Notes: generated from the letters alone by a model not told the origin. Shown: positions 1-9,203, numbered from the stretch's first letter. The stretch is 57,856 nt of DNA from Dehalococcoidales bacterium (GCA_016286345.1 JAEESL010000004.1:1-57856), one strand, 5' to 3'. Made by a program: numbers and translations.

Positions 1-73
1 AACCCCAAAAAGCACTTTATGATTATATAGATTTGAATAAAGAAGTGCAAAAAGAAAGAAGGATTGATTTCCA

Positions 74-457
74 ATGTCAACTTGTTTTATTAACAGCTTC
101 TTGTTTAAATACAAAATCAACAGTTTAGTCATCAGTTATGCATGTGATCTGACCCGCGATGATATGGCTGCTATTAAAATATCGAAGGTTTCCAAAGAGA
201 AGAATGAATTAATAAAGAAAGAAGTAGACCCTGAAATCGTAACCAGTATTGAACGTATTATCCGCGATAACAGGGCGAACTTATGGACAGATGAACCTCT
301 GGCCGAATCAGCTCAGAAGTCTTTGATAAAATACAGTCTCCAGGTCAGCTGCGACAGCGGACATAACCTTAAATGCAATAATGAAGAGTATGGATCTCTT
401 CCGGATACTTTCCTTAATTTCTGTACTGACATTGATGTGCTTTTTACTAAAGCCTGA
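74..457 (+). CDS. hypothetical protein
   Basis: Isolated ORF before rhomboid gene; no family recognised; start codon uncertain (internal ATG at MAAIKISKV possible). Confidence 0.35.
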   Translation: MSTCFINSFLFKYKINSLVISYACDLTRDDMAAIKISKVSKEKNELIKKEVDPEIVTSIERIIRDNRANLWTDEPLAESAQKSLIKYSLQVSCDSGHNLKCNNEEYGSLPDTFLNFCTDIDVLFTKA

Positions 458-525
458 TAACTTATTGTTTTATTAATGTATTCCTACTGCTAAAATCATA
501 TAAAAATAGATGAGGTCAATTTCGT

Positions 526-1086
526 ATGACAAGTGTCATCGTCATTATTGCAATAAACTTATTTATCTTTATATGCGCACAGTTTGTTCCTGACAATATC
601 ATTTATGATCTGTGTGTCAGCCGTGCATCATTTACTCATCCATGGCAGTTTATTACCAGTATGTTCCTGCATACGGAGTTTTTTCATATTCTGGGCAATA
701 TGTATACTCTTTATTTTTTCGGAACGGCAATATGCAGGTTACTTGATGAAAAGAAATTCCTTCTCATTTATTTCATAGGCGGTATTGCAGGCGGCATTTT
801 CTTTGCTTTGCTTGCTCCTCACTACAGCATTGCTCTCGGTGCCAGCGGTGCTATCTTTGCCGTAGGTGCGGCTCTGGCGGTACTGCAGCCTAAGATGAAG
901 GTCATGGTATTCCCGATTCCTGTCCAGATGCCGTTATGGGTCGCATTGCTGGGTGGCGGTATACTGATTTCTTTTCTGATGTCCAATATTGCCTGGCAGG
1001 CACATCTCGGCGGTGCTGTGGCAGGGGCTTTGTTTGGTTTGTATTACAGGAAAAAGTATCTTAAATCTTTCAGATATTACAATTAA
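526..1086 (+). CDS. rhomboid family intramembrane serine protease
   Basis: Multi-TM protein with catalytic GASGA motif, HILGNMY and C-terminal AHLGGAVAGALFG His motif. Confidence 0.93.
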   Translation: MTSVIVIIAINLFIFICAQFVPDNIIYDLCVSRASFTHPWQFITSMFLHTEFFHILGNMYTLYFFGTAICRLLDEKKFLLIYFIGGIAGGIFFALLAPHYSIALGASGAIFAVGAALAVLQPKMKVMVFPIPVQMPLWVALLGGGILISFLMSNIAWQAHLGGAVAGALFGLYYRKKYLKSFRYYN

Positions 1087-1088
1087 CA

Positions 1089-1116
1089 AAAAAGGCGAAC
1101 TGCAGTTCGCCTTTTT
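1089..1116. terminator. bidirectional intrinsic terminator between rhomboid and ccm genes
   Basis: Near-perfect palindrome aaaaaggcgaac-tgca-gttcgccttttt with A-tract and T-tract, between convergent genes. Confidence 0.85.
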
Positions 1117-1136
1117 GATCTGTTCTTAGTTATTTA

Positions 1137-1274
1137 CTATTTTTCAATTTTGTCTTTGAGGGTTTCGATTTCCTGTCGGTTTTTCTTCTGTTTTCGCATT
1201 ATATCAAAAACAAGAACACATAAACCGATCCAGATAAGTGTGTAAGCAGCGAATAAATATCCTAAATTATCCAT
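1137..1274 (-). CDS. ccmD: CcmD-like small membrane protein (45 aa), not in supplied ORF track
   Basis: Translated by hand: MDNLGYLFAAYTLIWIGLCVLVFDIMRKQKKNRQEIETLKDKIEK*. One TM followed by basic/coiled tail; ATG overlaps ccmC stop (TAATG). Confidence 0.8.
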   Translation of the reverse strand: MDNLGYLFAAYTLIWIGLCVLVFDIMRKQKKNRQEIETLKDKIEK

Positions 1275-1951
1275 TAGTCATTCTCCTTTAAAAGTCTTTT
1301 CTTCATTCTTGCAATTTCATATTCATCTGTTCTCAGATCGTAGTAGAGGAACATGAAAAGGAAATAGACTGCAAACATAGCGGCAATTGAAAGGAGTAGT
1401 GTAAGCAGCATCGTTCCATGAAGGCCGTCGTTGAAGATCATTGCTTTTGGATGGGTGGTAGGTGCCAGCTGGATGCTAAGGGCGACGATGGGAATATCAA
1501 TGAAACCGACAATGCCGATGATTGAACCGAATCTGTATTTTTTCTCTTCTTCAGAGATATATGATCTGATTATAAAGTAAGCAAGATAGATCAGCCACAT
1601 TACAAGTGAACTTGTAAGCCTGGCGTCCCATGTCCACCAAACGCCCCAGATAGGCTTTGCCCAGATCATTCCGGTAAGAAGGATCAATGTGGCAAATACA
1701 AGGCCTATTTTTGCGGATGATTCAGCAATAAAATCATATTTGGGGTTACGGGTCTTCAGATAAACTATTCCAAAGACAAATGTTACAAAGAATGAGAAAA
1801 ATGCATTCCATGCAACCGGGACGTGGAAATAGAAGATACGTTGAATATTGCCCATAGTGGCTTCTGTAGGACAAACAATAAAAACCATGACAAGCGCAAC
1901 AATAATCATTACTGCGCTTATACCGAATGCAATAAGTGTTCTACGTCGCAT
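1274..1951 (-). CDS. ccmC: heme exporter / cytochrome c biogenesis protein CcmC
   Basis: Tryptophan-rich WGVWWTWDARLTS motif, 6 TM, position in ccm operon. Confidence 0.95.
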   Translation of the reverse strand: MRRRTLIAFGISAVMIIVALVMVFIVCPTEATMGNIQRIFYFHVPVAWNAFFSFFVTFVFGIVYLKTRNPKYDFIAESSAKIGLVFATLILLTGMIWAKPIWGVWWTWDARLTSSLVMWLIYLAYFIIRSYISEEEKKYRFGSIIGIVGFIDIPIVALSIQLAPTTHPKAMIFNDGLHGTMLLTLLLSIAAMFAVYFLFMFLYYDLRTDEYEIARMKKRLLKEND

Positions 1952-1960
1952 AACTCCTCC

Positions 1961-2632
1961 TTATTCTTCAACAATATATCTAAATAAAATAAACGGGACT
2001 GTAACAAAGATGATGTCAAATGCCACAATAATCAGCATGTATTGTGTGATATCACTGAATTTGCCTCCGTCGAGAATGACGGATGTCGCAGATACGGCGG
2101 CGATAATCAGTGGTACCACTGTGGGAAGAAACAGAATAGGGAGTACCATTTCCCGTGCTCTCGTATTGACTGCAAGCGCTGAGAAAAGTATTCCTATCGA
2201 AACAAATCCGATCGTGGCAAGTAAAGTGACAAGAATAACAATGGGATTGATAACTGATACATTATATAAAAGTGTAAAAACAGGGAAGACAACGATTTCT
2301 ATGATCAGCATGAAAACAATGCTGCCTATTGCCTTGCCCAGGAAAATCGCATCCCTGCTTACAGGGCTTGCAAGAAGACCTTCCATACAGTTATCTTCTT
2401 TTTCAGAAATAAAGGCTCTGTTGATGGATAAGACACCTGAAAACGCAAACGCCACCCATAACATACCGGGAGCAAGCGAAAGAATTGTTTTCTGATCAGC
2501 TGTGAAAGCAAAATGGAAAATGATAAGTGTCAGAACAGCAAACAGCAGAACAGAGGAAATAATCTCTCTGTTTCTAAGTTCGGAAATAACATCCTTTTTT
2601 GCTATTGCGAAGACTGCTTTCCAGTAGTTCAT
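1961..2632 (-). CDS. ccmB: heme exporter protein CcmB
   Basis: EKEDNCMEGLLASPVSRDAIFLGK motif and TM pattern; 4-bp overlap with ccmA. Confidence 0.93.
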   Translation of the reverse strand: MNYWKAVFAIAKKDVISELRNREIISSVLLFAVLTLIIFHFAFTADQKTILSLAPGMLWVAFAFSGVLSINRAFISEKEDNCMEGLLASPVSRDAIFLGKAIGSIVFMLIIEIVVFPVFTLLYNVSVINPIVILVTLLATIGFVSIGILFSALAVNTRAREMVLPILFLPTVVPLIIAAVSATSVILDGGKFSDITQYMLIIVAFDIIFVTVPFILFRYIVEE

Positions 2633-3339
2633 TTTTTGCCTTCGTTGACTTCACTGTATATTTTTTCCAGATCACTCTCTGTGATGCCGTTATTATCCTG
2701 TCGGTGAACAACAGATCCCTTTTTCATGATTATAAATTCATCACAGATTTTTACAGTGCTCTGAAAATTATGACTTGTAAAAATAACTGTTCTTTCTGTA
2801 TCGTCTGTTCTGACGATTTCCCATAACAGCTCCATGCTGTCACGGTCCAGTCCTGTTTCCGGTTCATCCAGCAAAAGAATAGACGGCTGATGTAAAAGAG
2901 CTCTCGCCAGACTCAGCCGCTGTGTCATACCGCGCGAATATGTTCCGACACGATCGTTCCTTCTGTCATACAGATTTACTTTTTTCAGTATCTCATCGAT
3001 CCGTTTGTCCGGATCCTTTAAATTGTAAAGGCTGGAATAGAACTTCAGATTCTCCTTTGCGGACAGATTTGAATACAGGTAACTGTTATGAGACAGTAAA
3101 CCAATCTTGCTTCGCAGTAAAGTGTCATCTTCTTTCAGTTCTTTGCCGTCGATGAAGACTTTACCTTCAGTAGGGTGCATGATGGTTGACAGTACTCTGA
3201 TAAGCGTACTTTTTCCGGCTCCGTTATGACCAAGGATTGCAAGTATTCTGTTTTTGTCTACGGATAGATTGACGTTTTTAAGGGCTTTAAAATCCCCAAA
3301 CCGTTTTGTTAAATCCTTACACTCTATCGCATATGACAT
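2629..3339 (-). CDS. ccmA: heme exporter ATP-binding protein CcmA
   Basis: Walker A GHNGAGKST, SRGMTQRLSLARALL signature, LLLDEP Walker B. Confidence 0.93.
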   Translation of the reverse strand: MSYAIECKDLTKRFGDFKALKNVNLSVDKNRILAILGHNGAGKSTLIRVLSTIMHPTEGKVFIDGKELKEDDTLLRSKIGLLSHNSYLYSNLSAKENLKFYSSLYNLKDPDKRIDEILKKVNLYDRRNDRVGTYSRGMTQRLSLARALLHQPSILLLDEPETGLDRDSMELLWEIVRTDDTERTVIFTSHNFQSTVKICDEFIIMKKGSVVHRQDNNGITESDLEKIYSEVNEGKK

Positions 3340-3354
3340 CTGAATAATGTTGCC

Positions 3355-5310
3355 TTATCTTTCCTTGGAGAATGCAACCAATCCGCCCAGGACAAGAATG
3401 ATACCGCCGATCCAGATCCACAGTACTCCGGGATTGACTTTAACTGAGATAGTGGAAGTATTATCATCCCAGTCATCCAAACTGATGTATATATCATCAA
3501 TGAGTGTGGATCTGATTCCTATCTCTGATACCCACTGGGCCTGGCTTCTGTAGAATGATCTGTGAGGAGTTATTCTGCCGACGTATTTGCCATTCTTGGT
3601 GACATCATAGAATGCGTAATAGTTTATCTTGTTACCCATTCCTCCGCCTTCAGGTATCTGATCCATCGATAACTGCATTCCATCAAAGGTTATTTCATAA
3701 TTGCTGACTGTAAGTGATTCACCTATCGCCAGAGTATTTGATTCGCTTTCAGGGAAAACAGTTGATGCCATGATACCGAGAGCCATAATGGCAATACCAA
3801 TGTGTGCAAGATAAGAACCATATCGCGGTCTGTTTGTCTTGAATAAATTGCCAAGGGCTTCAAAGACGGTCTTATTTGTACCGCTGGCAGCCGTTTTGAT
3901 ATCCATGATCCATTTCCAGATGGTGCTGGCAATCATATAGAAGAATGCAAATCCGCTTACAATTACATACCATTTTGTCCAGCCAATGAAAGCCATGACA
4001 ACAGATGCGGCAATTGCTACCAGAACAGGGACCAGAATATCAAGTTTCATTTCTTTTGCAGATTTCTTCTTGAAATCAAACATAATGCCGATTCCGGCGA
4101 TTACAGCCAGTATTACAAATAAAGGTACATTTACTGTCTGGAAGAACGCCTTGGTCTGTTCAATTCGTCTGCCTGTCAGGATTTCTGAGAAGAAAGGATA
4201 CATTGTGCCAACCCAGGTAGCGAATGTTGAAAGAGAAAGAAGTACATTTACCAAAAGGAATGAAGTATCTGAAGAGAAGAAACTGTCTTCTTCTGATGTT
4301 GTCTTATATAGTTTTTTGTTTCTGATAAGTAAAGTCAGGGAAACACCAAGTGAAATAATCAGGAATACAAGGAAAGCAGGACCCATTGCGGTCGATCCGA
4401 ATGAGTGAACTGATTCCAGAATGTCGCTTCTGGAAAGAAATGCGCCAAACATTGTCATATTGAATGCAAAAATGATAAGGACATAATTCCAGATCTTGAA
4501 GGAATTGCGTCTCTTTTCCATGAGAGATGAATGGAGGAAAGCAGTGGCAAGCAGCCATGGCATCAGACCGCTGTTCTCAACAGGATCCCAGGCCCAGTAG
4601 CCACCCCAGCCGAGTTCCACATAAGCCCACCACATACCGAGAATGTTACCGGCTCCGAGGAATAACCATCCAAGCAGAGCCCATGGACGTGCTTCTGTAA
4701 TCCAAAGACTGTCAGTTCTTTTCTGTATAAGAGAAGAGACTGCAAGAGCAAATGGTACTGCAAGCAGTACATAACCTATCAACAATAGGGGAGGATGCAG
4801 GATCATTGCTATGTTTTCAAGGAGAGGGTTAAGACCGTGACCATTGGTGTACGGCATAGCTGCGGGAGTGAACGGGTTAGCTGAAAAAATAAGTACAATA
4901 AACAAAATATTGACCAGGAGCATTACAGGCATTGCCTGGGGAACTAATTCTTTAAGCCCCGGTCTCTTGATCTTAATAAGAAGGAAACTCAACAGACTGC
5001 ATATCCATGCCCATATAAGAAGTGCACCTGCATTACCTGCCCACAGAGCTGTAATCTTGTAAATAAGGGCTGTTTCATTTGATGTGTATTGATATACATA
5101 TTGCAGGGTATAATTGTCTGCGATAAGTGCTATCAGAAGCAGAAGCTCAGAGAGTGTTAAAATCGCAAAGATGGTTTTTATGCCAAATTCCGCATATTTG
5201 TTCAGTACAGTGGTATCCTTCTTTTTGTTCCATGACATAAAATAAAGAACACCTGTCATTACTGACACTATAAGTGCAATGACCAGCAGCAGATTTCCTA
5301 ATGTACTCAT
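3355..5310 (-). CDS. ccmF: heme lyase subunit CcmF
   Basis: GWGGYWAWDPVENSGLMPWL WWD motif, many TMs, operon context. Confidence 0.96.
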   Translation of the reverse strand: MSTLGNLLLVIALIVSVMTGVLYFMSWNKKKDTTVLNKYAEFGIKTIFAILTLSELLLLIALIADNYTLQYVYQYTSNETALIYKITALWAGNAGALLIWAWICSLLSFLLIKIKRPGLKELVPQAMPVMLLVNILFIVLIFSANPFTPAAMPYTNGHGLNPLLENIAMILHPPLLLIGYVLLAVPFALAVSSLIQKRTDSLWITEARPWALLGWLFLGAGNILGMWWAYVELGWGGYWAWDPVENSGLMPWLLATAFLHSSLMEKRRNSFKIWNYVLIIFAFNMTMFGAFLSRSDILESVHSFGSTAMGPAFLVFLIISLGVSLTLLIRNKKLYKTTSEEDSFFSSDTSFLLVNVLLSLSTFATWVGTMYPFFSEILTGRRIEQTKAFFQTVNVPLFVILAVIAGIGIMFDFKKKSAKEMKLDILVPVLVAIAASVVMAFIGWTKWYVIVSGFAFFYMIASTIWKWIMDIKTAASGTNKTVFEALGNLFKTNRPRYGSYLAHIGIAIMALGIMASTVFPESESNTLAIGESLTVSNYEITFDGMQLSMDQIPEGGGMGNKINYYAFYDVTKNGKYVGRITPHRSFYRSQAQWVSEIGIRSTLIDDIYISLDDWDDNTSTISVKVNPGVLWIWIGGIILVLGGLVAFSKER

Positions 5311-5322
5311 TGATTTATTCTC

Positions 5323-5709
5323 CTAAACTGCAGGTTCATATTTAGATGAGCATTTGACGATTAATTCATTTGCAATGAAAGTTGCTGTATTAGGATCGTA
5401 CTTTCCTGCGGCAACAACTTCATTGCCGATTTTGAATGTATCAGGAATTGAGCCTTCATAATAAGCATTAAGAACCAAGGATTCATCATTCATATCAGTG
5501 AGGACAAATGCCACTGAATTCTTATCTCTTTCTTCAGACAAAAGGGTTCCATTGACTTTGGTGTTATGCATCTGCTGTTCAACAGTCTGTGACAAAAAAT
5601 CACCGACTTCATAATAATATGCATTATCACCCATAAAATAAGCATATCCGAGTACTGCAATTGCAAACGCAACTGCTACTGATGAAATTACAATCGTTTT
5701 TGATTTCAT
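5323..5709 (-). CDS. ccmE: cytochrome c maturation heme chaperone CcmE, Cys (CxxxY) variant
   Basis: N-terminal TM, OB-fold-like body, C-terminal LIVKCSSKYEP where canonical CcmE has a heme-binding His. Confidence 0.9.
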   Translation of the reverse strand: MKSKTIVISSVAVAFAIAVLGYAYFMGDNAYYYEVGDFLSQTVEQQMHNTKVNGTLLSEERDKNSVAFVLTDMNDESLVLNAYYEGSIPDTFKIGNEVVAAGKYDPNTATFIANELIVKCSSKYEPAV

Positions 5710-5753
5710 TTCTTTGTCCTCACAATCATTTTGTCATTATATCACATTAATAT

Positions 5754-6206
5754 TTACACGTGTTCAATCTGGTGTTCTTTGATATCGTCCAGAAGCTCAT
5801 ACAACAGTGTATACAGCTGACCGGCTTTTTCCGGAGATAAGCTGATACAATTTTTCATGGAATCCGGGATGGTTGCGGCTTTCTCCCGCATTTCCCATCC
5901 TTTTGATGTCAGTCTAATTTTAACAATACGTTCGTCTGATAACTCCCGTGATTTGGTGATGTAACCATTTGATTCCATTCTTTTCAGCAATGGTGTCAGA
6001 GTACTGTTATTTAGATACAACTTTTCTCCAAGATCACCGACGGTTATATCATCTTTTTCCCAAAGAACCATGAAGACAATGTATTCTGTATAGGTTAGTC
6101 CGAGTGGTTTGAATGCCGGGTTATACAGATTTACAACCTGTCGTGCAGCTGCATAAAGAGGAAAACATAACTGATTTTCCAGCTTAAGCTTTAGATACTG
6201 ATCCAT
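5754..6206 (-). CDS. MarR family transcriptional regulator
   Basis: wHTH: LTYTEYIVFMVLWEKDDITVGDLGEKLYLNNSTLTPLLKRMESNGYI; same strand immediately upstream of ccmE. Confidence 0.92.
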   Translation of the reverse strand: MDQYLKLKLENQLCFPLYAAARQVVNLYNPAFKPLGLTYTEYIVFMVLWEKDDITVGDLGEKLYLNNSTLTPLLKRMESNGYITKSRELSDERIVKIRLTSKGWEMREKAATIPDSMKNCISLSPEKAGQLYTLLYELLDDIKEHQIEHV

Positions 6207-6320
6207 TCGAAATCTCCGAAATTATATTCATAAATATACGTTTATAATATATACGTATGTATCAAATACGTCAAGACTTAAATCATTGAATCGGGTGATT
6301 CACTGAGACCTGATGGCAAT

Positions 6321-6352
6321 AAAAAAACCGCTAGTGGTGTAGCGGTTTTTTT
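6321..6352 (-). terminator. intrinsic terminator downstream of small cytochrome gene
   Basis: aaaaaaaccgct-agtggtgt-agcggttttttt. Confidence 0.85.
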
Positions 6353-6376
6353 ATCAATATTCAATTGTAATGATTA

Positions 6377-6853
6377 TTAGATATTTGAAATATCGGTCAA
6401 ATCATGGCACATAGTGCACATATCATTACTATATGCCTTGTGGTTATCAGGAAGTGCACCAGCAACAGCACCGGTATGACACTTTCCTGCAAGTGATACA
6501 TCGAAGTTTGAGTGATCAGGAACAACTTTGTTGGGAAGTGCTTCGATGTTAGTTACATCATGACACAACACACACAGGTCAGTAGTAAAGTCTTTATGGC
6601 TTTCTGGAACAGCACTGGCCGATGAACCATCGTGGCATGCAGCACAAAGATCGCCGGAAGTGTATGAGGCGTGGCTGGGTGTTGGTTCAGGTCCGGATGT
6701 AGGAGGATTGGTTGTGGGAGGAGTTGTTGTAGGTCCCTGTGATGTAGGAGGATTGGTTGTGGGAGGAGTGGAAGTTTTCTTACCGCTACATGCAACAGAG
6801 AACAGTGAAAGAACCAATACTGTCACAGCAATGACTGTCAAAAGCTTTTTCAT
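6377..6853 (-). CDS. small multiheme c-type cytochrome lipoprotein (3 CxxCH + 1 AxxCH)
   Basis: Lipobox-like FSVACS, Pro/Thr linker, CAACH, CVLCH, CTMCH and LAGKCH at the remaining repeat position. Confidence 0.88.
   Translation of the reverse strand: MKKLLTVIAVTVLVLSLFSVACSGKKTSTPPTTNPPTSQGPTTTPPTTNPPTSGPEPTPSHASYTSGDLCAACHDGSSASAVPESHKDFTTDLCVLCHDVTNIEALPNKVVPDHSNFDVSLAGKCHTGAVAGALPDNHKAYSNDMCTMCHDLTDISNI
6696..6769. repeat. two perfect 29-bp direct repeats (6696-6724, 6741-6769) encoding the TPPTTNPPT linker
   Basis: gatgtaggaggattggttgtgggaggagt occurs twice with 45-nt period. Confidence 0.9.
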
Positions 6854-7018
6854 TTTGTCCGTACATTCATCCTTTCTTTAGATTTTACAATTTTCTATTC
6901 TAACAAACTCTTATCGTGTAGACAAGTACAGCTATTTTTTAAACAATCTTATTATTCCATCAATGATGAGTATTAGATATTACCAATGTCACATTTTTCC
7001 AGAACAGCAGGCAAATAA

Positions 7019-7044
7019 AAAGGCCCTTCAGACGAAGGGCCTTT
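7019..7044 (-). terminator. intrinsic terminator downstream of 12-heme cytochrome gene
   Basis: aaaggccctt-cagacg-aagggccttt. Confidence 0.8.
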
Positions 7045-7064
7045 AATAACATATGCTTTAGATA

Positions 7065-8072
7065 TTAGATGTTTGTAATATCGTTAATATCGTGGCAGGC
7101 GAAGCACATATCGTTGTTGTATGCCTTGTGATTGTCAGGCATTGCATTTGCAGCTGATCCATCGTGACAAGTTGCACAGATTGCAGGATCAGTGAAGGTT
7201 GAGTGATCAGGAACTGTCTGAGGATTTTCGATATCGTTTACATCGTGACAATTGAAACACTGATCAACAGAGTAGCCTGCATGATTCTCAGGGAGTGCAT
7301 TTGCAGCTTTGCCGTTGTGGCAGGTTGCACAGGTTGAAGGATCAGTGAATGCAGTGTGATCAGGCAGTGTCTTAGGATTCTCGATATCTTTAATATCATG
7401 GCAGGCGAAGCACATATCAGTTGCGAAAGCTGAGTGATCAGGGGTAGTGGGGAGAGCGCCTGCGGCTGAGCCGTCATGACATGTTGCACAGATTGCGGGA
7501 TTAGTGAATCCGGAGTGATCAGGAGTGGATTTAGGATTCTTGATGTCGTTCATATCATGGCAGTTGAAACACTTTGATTTGTCATATCCGGCATGATCTG
7601 CAGGAAGGGCATGAGCATAGCTGCCGTTGTGACATACTTCACAGTTGGCTGCTGAAGTGAATTTTGAATGATCAGGTGTAACTGCACTGTTAGGAAGTTT
7701 TTTGATGTCCTTGGTGTCATGACAAATCAGACACTGAGCTGCAGTGTACTTGCTGTGATCTGCAGGAAGTGCTGATGCTTGTTTTCCATCATGGCAGTAA
7801 GCACAGCCGTCACCAGTGGTCATCTGGGTGTGATCATACATACCGGAAGGATTATCAATTGTATGACACTGTCCGCAGTCCTGGTTGGTATACTGTGAGT
7901 GATCAAGACCGCTCATAGCGGTAGCACCGGCATGACATGCATTGCAGTCTCTGAAGAGCCATTCAGGGCTGTGAGGACCACCGTTCATCGATTTGTTGCC
8001 ACAAGCAGTGGCGCCCAAAGCCAATGCTGCGATAAGGAGTAAACCGAAAATTACTTTTTTGTTAGTTTTCAT
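7065..8072 (-). CDS. dodecaheme c-type cytochrome lipoprotein
   Basis: 12 CxxCH motifs counted (CNACH, CGQCH, CAYCH, CLICH, CEVCH, CFNCH, CATCH, CFACH, CATCH, CFNCH, CATCH, CFACH); lipoprotein-type signal with Cys. Confidence 0.95.
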   Translation of the reverse strand: MKTNKKVIFGLLLIAALALGATACGNKSMNGGPHSPEWLFRDCNACHAGATAMSGLDHSQYTNQDCGQCHTIDNPSGMYDHTQMTTGDGCAYCHDGKQASALPADHSKYTAAQCLICHDTKDIKKLPNSAVTPDHSKFTSAANCEVCHNGSYAHALPADHAGYDKSKCFNCHDMNDIKNPKSTPDHSGFTNPAICATCHDGSAAGALPTTPDHSAFATDMCFACHDIKDIENPKTLPDHTAFTDPSTCATCHNGKAANALPENHAGYSVDQCFNCHDVNDIENPQTVPDHSTFTDPAICATCHDGSAANAMPDNHKAYNNDMCFACHDINDITNI

Positions 8073-8084
8073 ATTTGTATCTCC

Positions 8085-8951
8085 TTATCTTCCTCTCAAT
8101 TTGTCATACCAAACCAAGAAGTGATGTTTGGTATCTTCCAGGGTCATATCAAATGTCCACCAGGACCAGAATGAAGCCCAGTGACCAAGAATTACGACGA
8201 TCATTACGTGAACACAGGTGTAGAAGATAATGAAAATACCGAAATAGTCATGGAGAATGGTAGCAATACCATCAATGATAGCCGGCATGCTAATGAGATG
8301 TGCACCAAACTTGACTGCACCGGATAAGAAACAAACAACACCGATTAAGAAGTAAGGTACAGCTGCAGCTTTCTGGCTGGCCATGTATTTGTCGGGTTCT
8401 TCCCAGTAATTTCTGTAAGTATATTTGCCGATGAAACCTTTGATAACTTCGTGCCATTTAGGAACGAGATACCAGATGTTCCAGTTTGCAATGTAGTCGC
8501 ATACGAATAACGCACCGCCAAAACAAATCAGACATACTGCAAAGTAATGGAAGTTAAGAGGTGCGACTGTTGCTCCTGCAGTTCGGGCAAACGGACCAAT
8601 CATACCGAAGCCGAGTGAAAGGCCGAGTATTGCACCGGATACTGCTGCAGCGAAGATGCCGAATGCAGTGTACCAGTGTTCAATAAATGAACCTATGCCA
8701 TGTCGAATCACTACGCCTTTCTCAATTCTTGACTGTTTCTTTAATCTGCCTCGCATGAAGCCCAGAATACATCCAAGAACGAATATGCCGATTAAGACAT
8801 ACTGTCCAATCTTGTTGTCCCAAAGAGAAACATCTTTGAGAACGGTGTAGGATGCAACAATGCCACCTGCCAGGGCAGCCAAAAGAACAATCGTCAGGAT
8901 AATAGCCTGTGGTTTAAAACGTGATGCATAACGTTTAAGTGTTTTGATCAT
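8085..8951 (-). CDS. membrane cytochrome b (formate dehydrogenase gamma / cytochrome b561-like)
   Basis: Multi-TM with conserved His (FIEHWYTAFGI, FHYFAV, FYTCVHVMIVVILGHW); adjacent to multiheme cytochrome. Confidence 0.8.
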   Translation of the reverse strand: MIKTLKRYASRFKPQAIILTIVLLAALAGGIVASYTVLKDVSLWDNKIGQYVLIGIFVLGCILGFMRGRLKKQSRIEKGVVIRHGIGSFIEHWYTAFGIFAAAVSGAILGLSLGFGMIGPFARTAGATVAPLNFHYFAVCLICFGGALFVCDYIANWNIWYLVPKWHEVIKGFIGKYTYRNYWEEPDKYMASQKAAAVPYFLIGVVCFLSGAVKFGAHLISMPAIIDGIATILHDYFGIFIIFYTCVHVMIVVILGHWASFWSWWTFDMTLEDTKHHFLVWYDKLRGR

Positions 8952-9203
8952 AAACCATCAATCTCCTTCGATTATTTTTTTGCCTGTTGTAAACCAAAAT
9001 CAATCGTGCAGAAATATTTGCACAATTTTGAACAATGATATTATGAAAATCACCCCAATGTCAATATTTTTAACATAGTTTTAGGCACAAAAATGCTTTT
9101 ATTTTTTTGATAACATTTATGACATTTTTTTCAGTAAATTTCATTTTTTTATAGATTTTTTTTGGACGGTTTATTGAACAGATTATTGAAGTTATAATAA
9201 TAA

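Noticed and set aside
1848-2495. 215-aa + strand ORF antisense to ccmC/ccmB
   Set aside because: Low-complexity Ile/Thr/Ser translation that mirrors strong minus-strand ccm genes; shadow ORF.
6696-6769. Direct repeats considered as a CRISPR fragment
   Set aside because: Only two copies, spacer of 16 nt, inside a coding linker.
6660-6881. Gly/Val-rich + strand ORF over cytochrome linker
   Set aside because: Artifact of the Pro/Thr repeat read in antisense.
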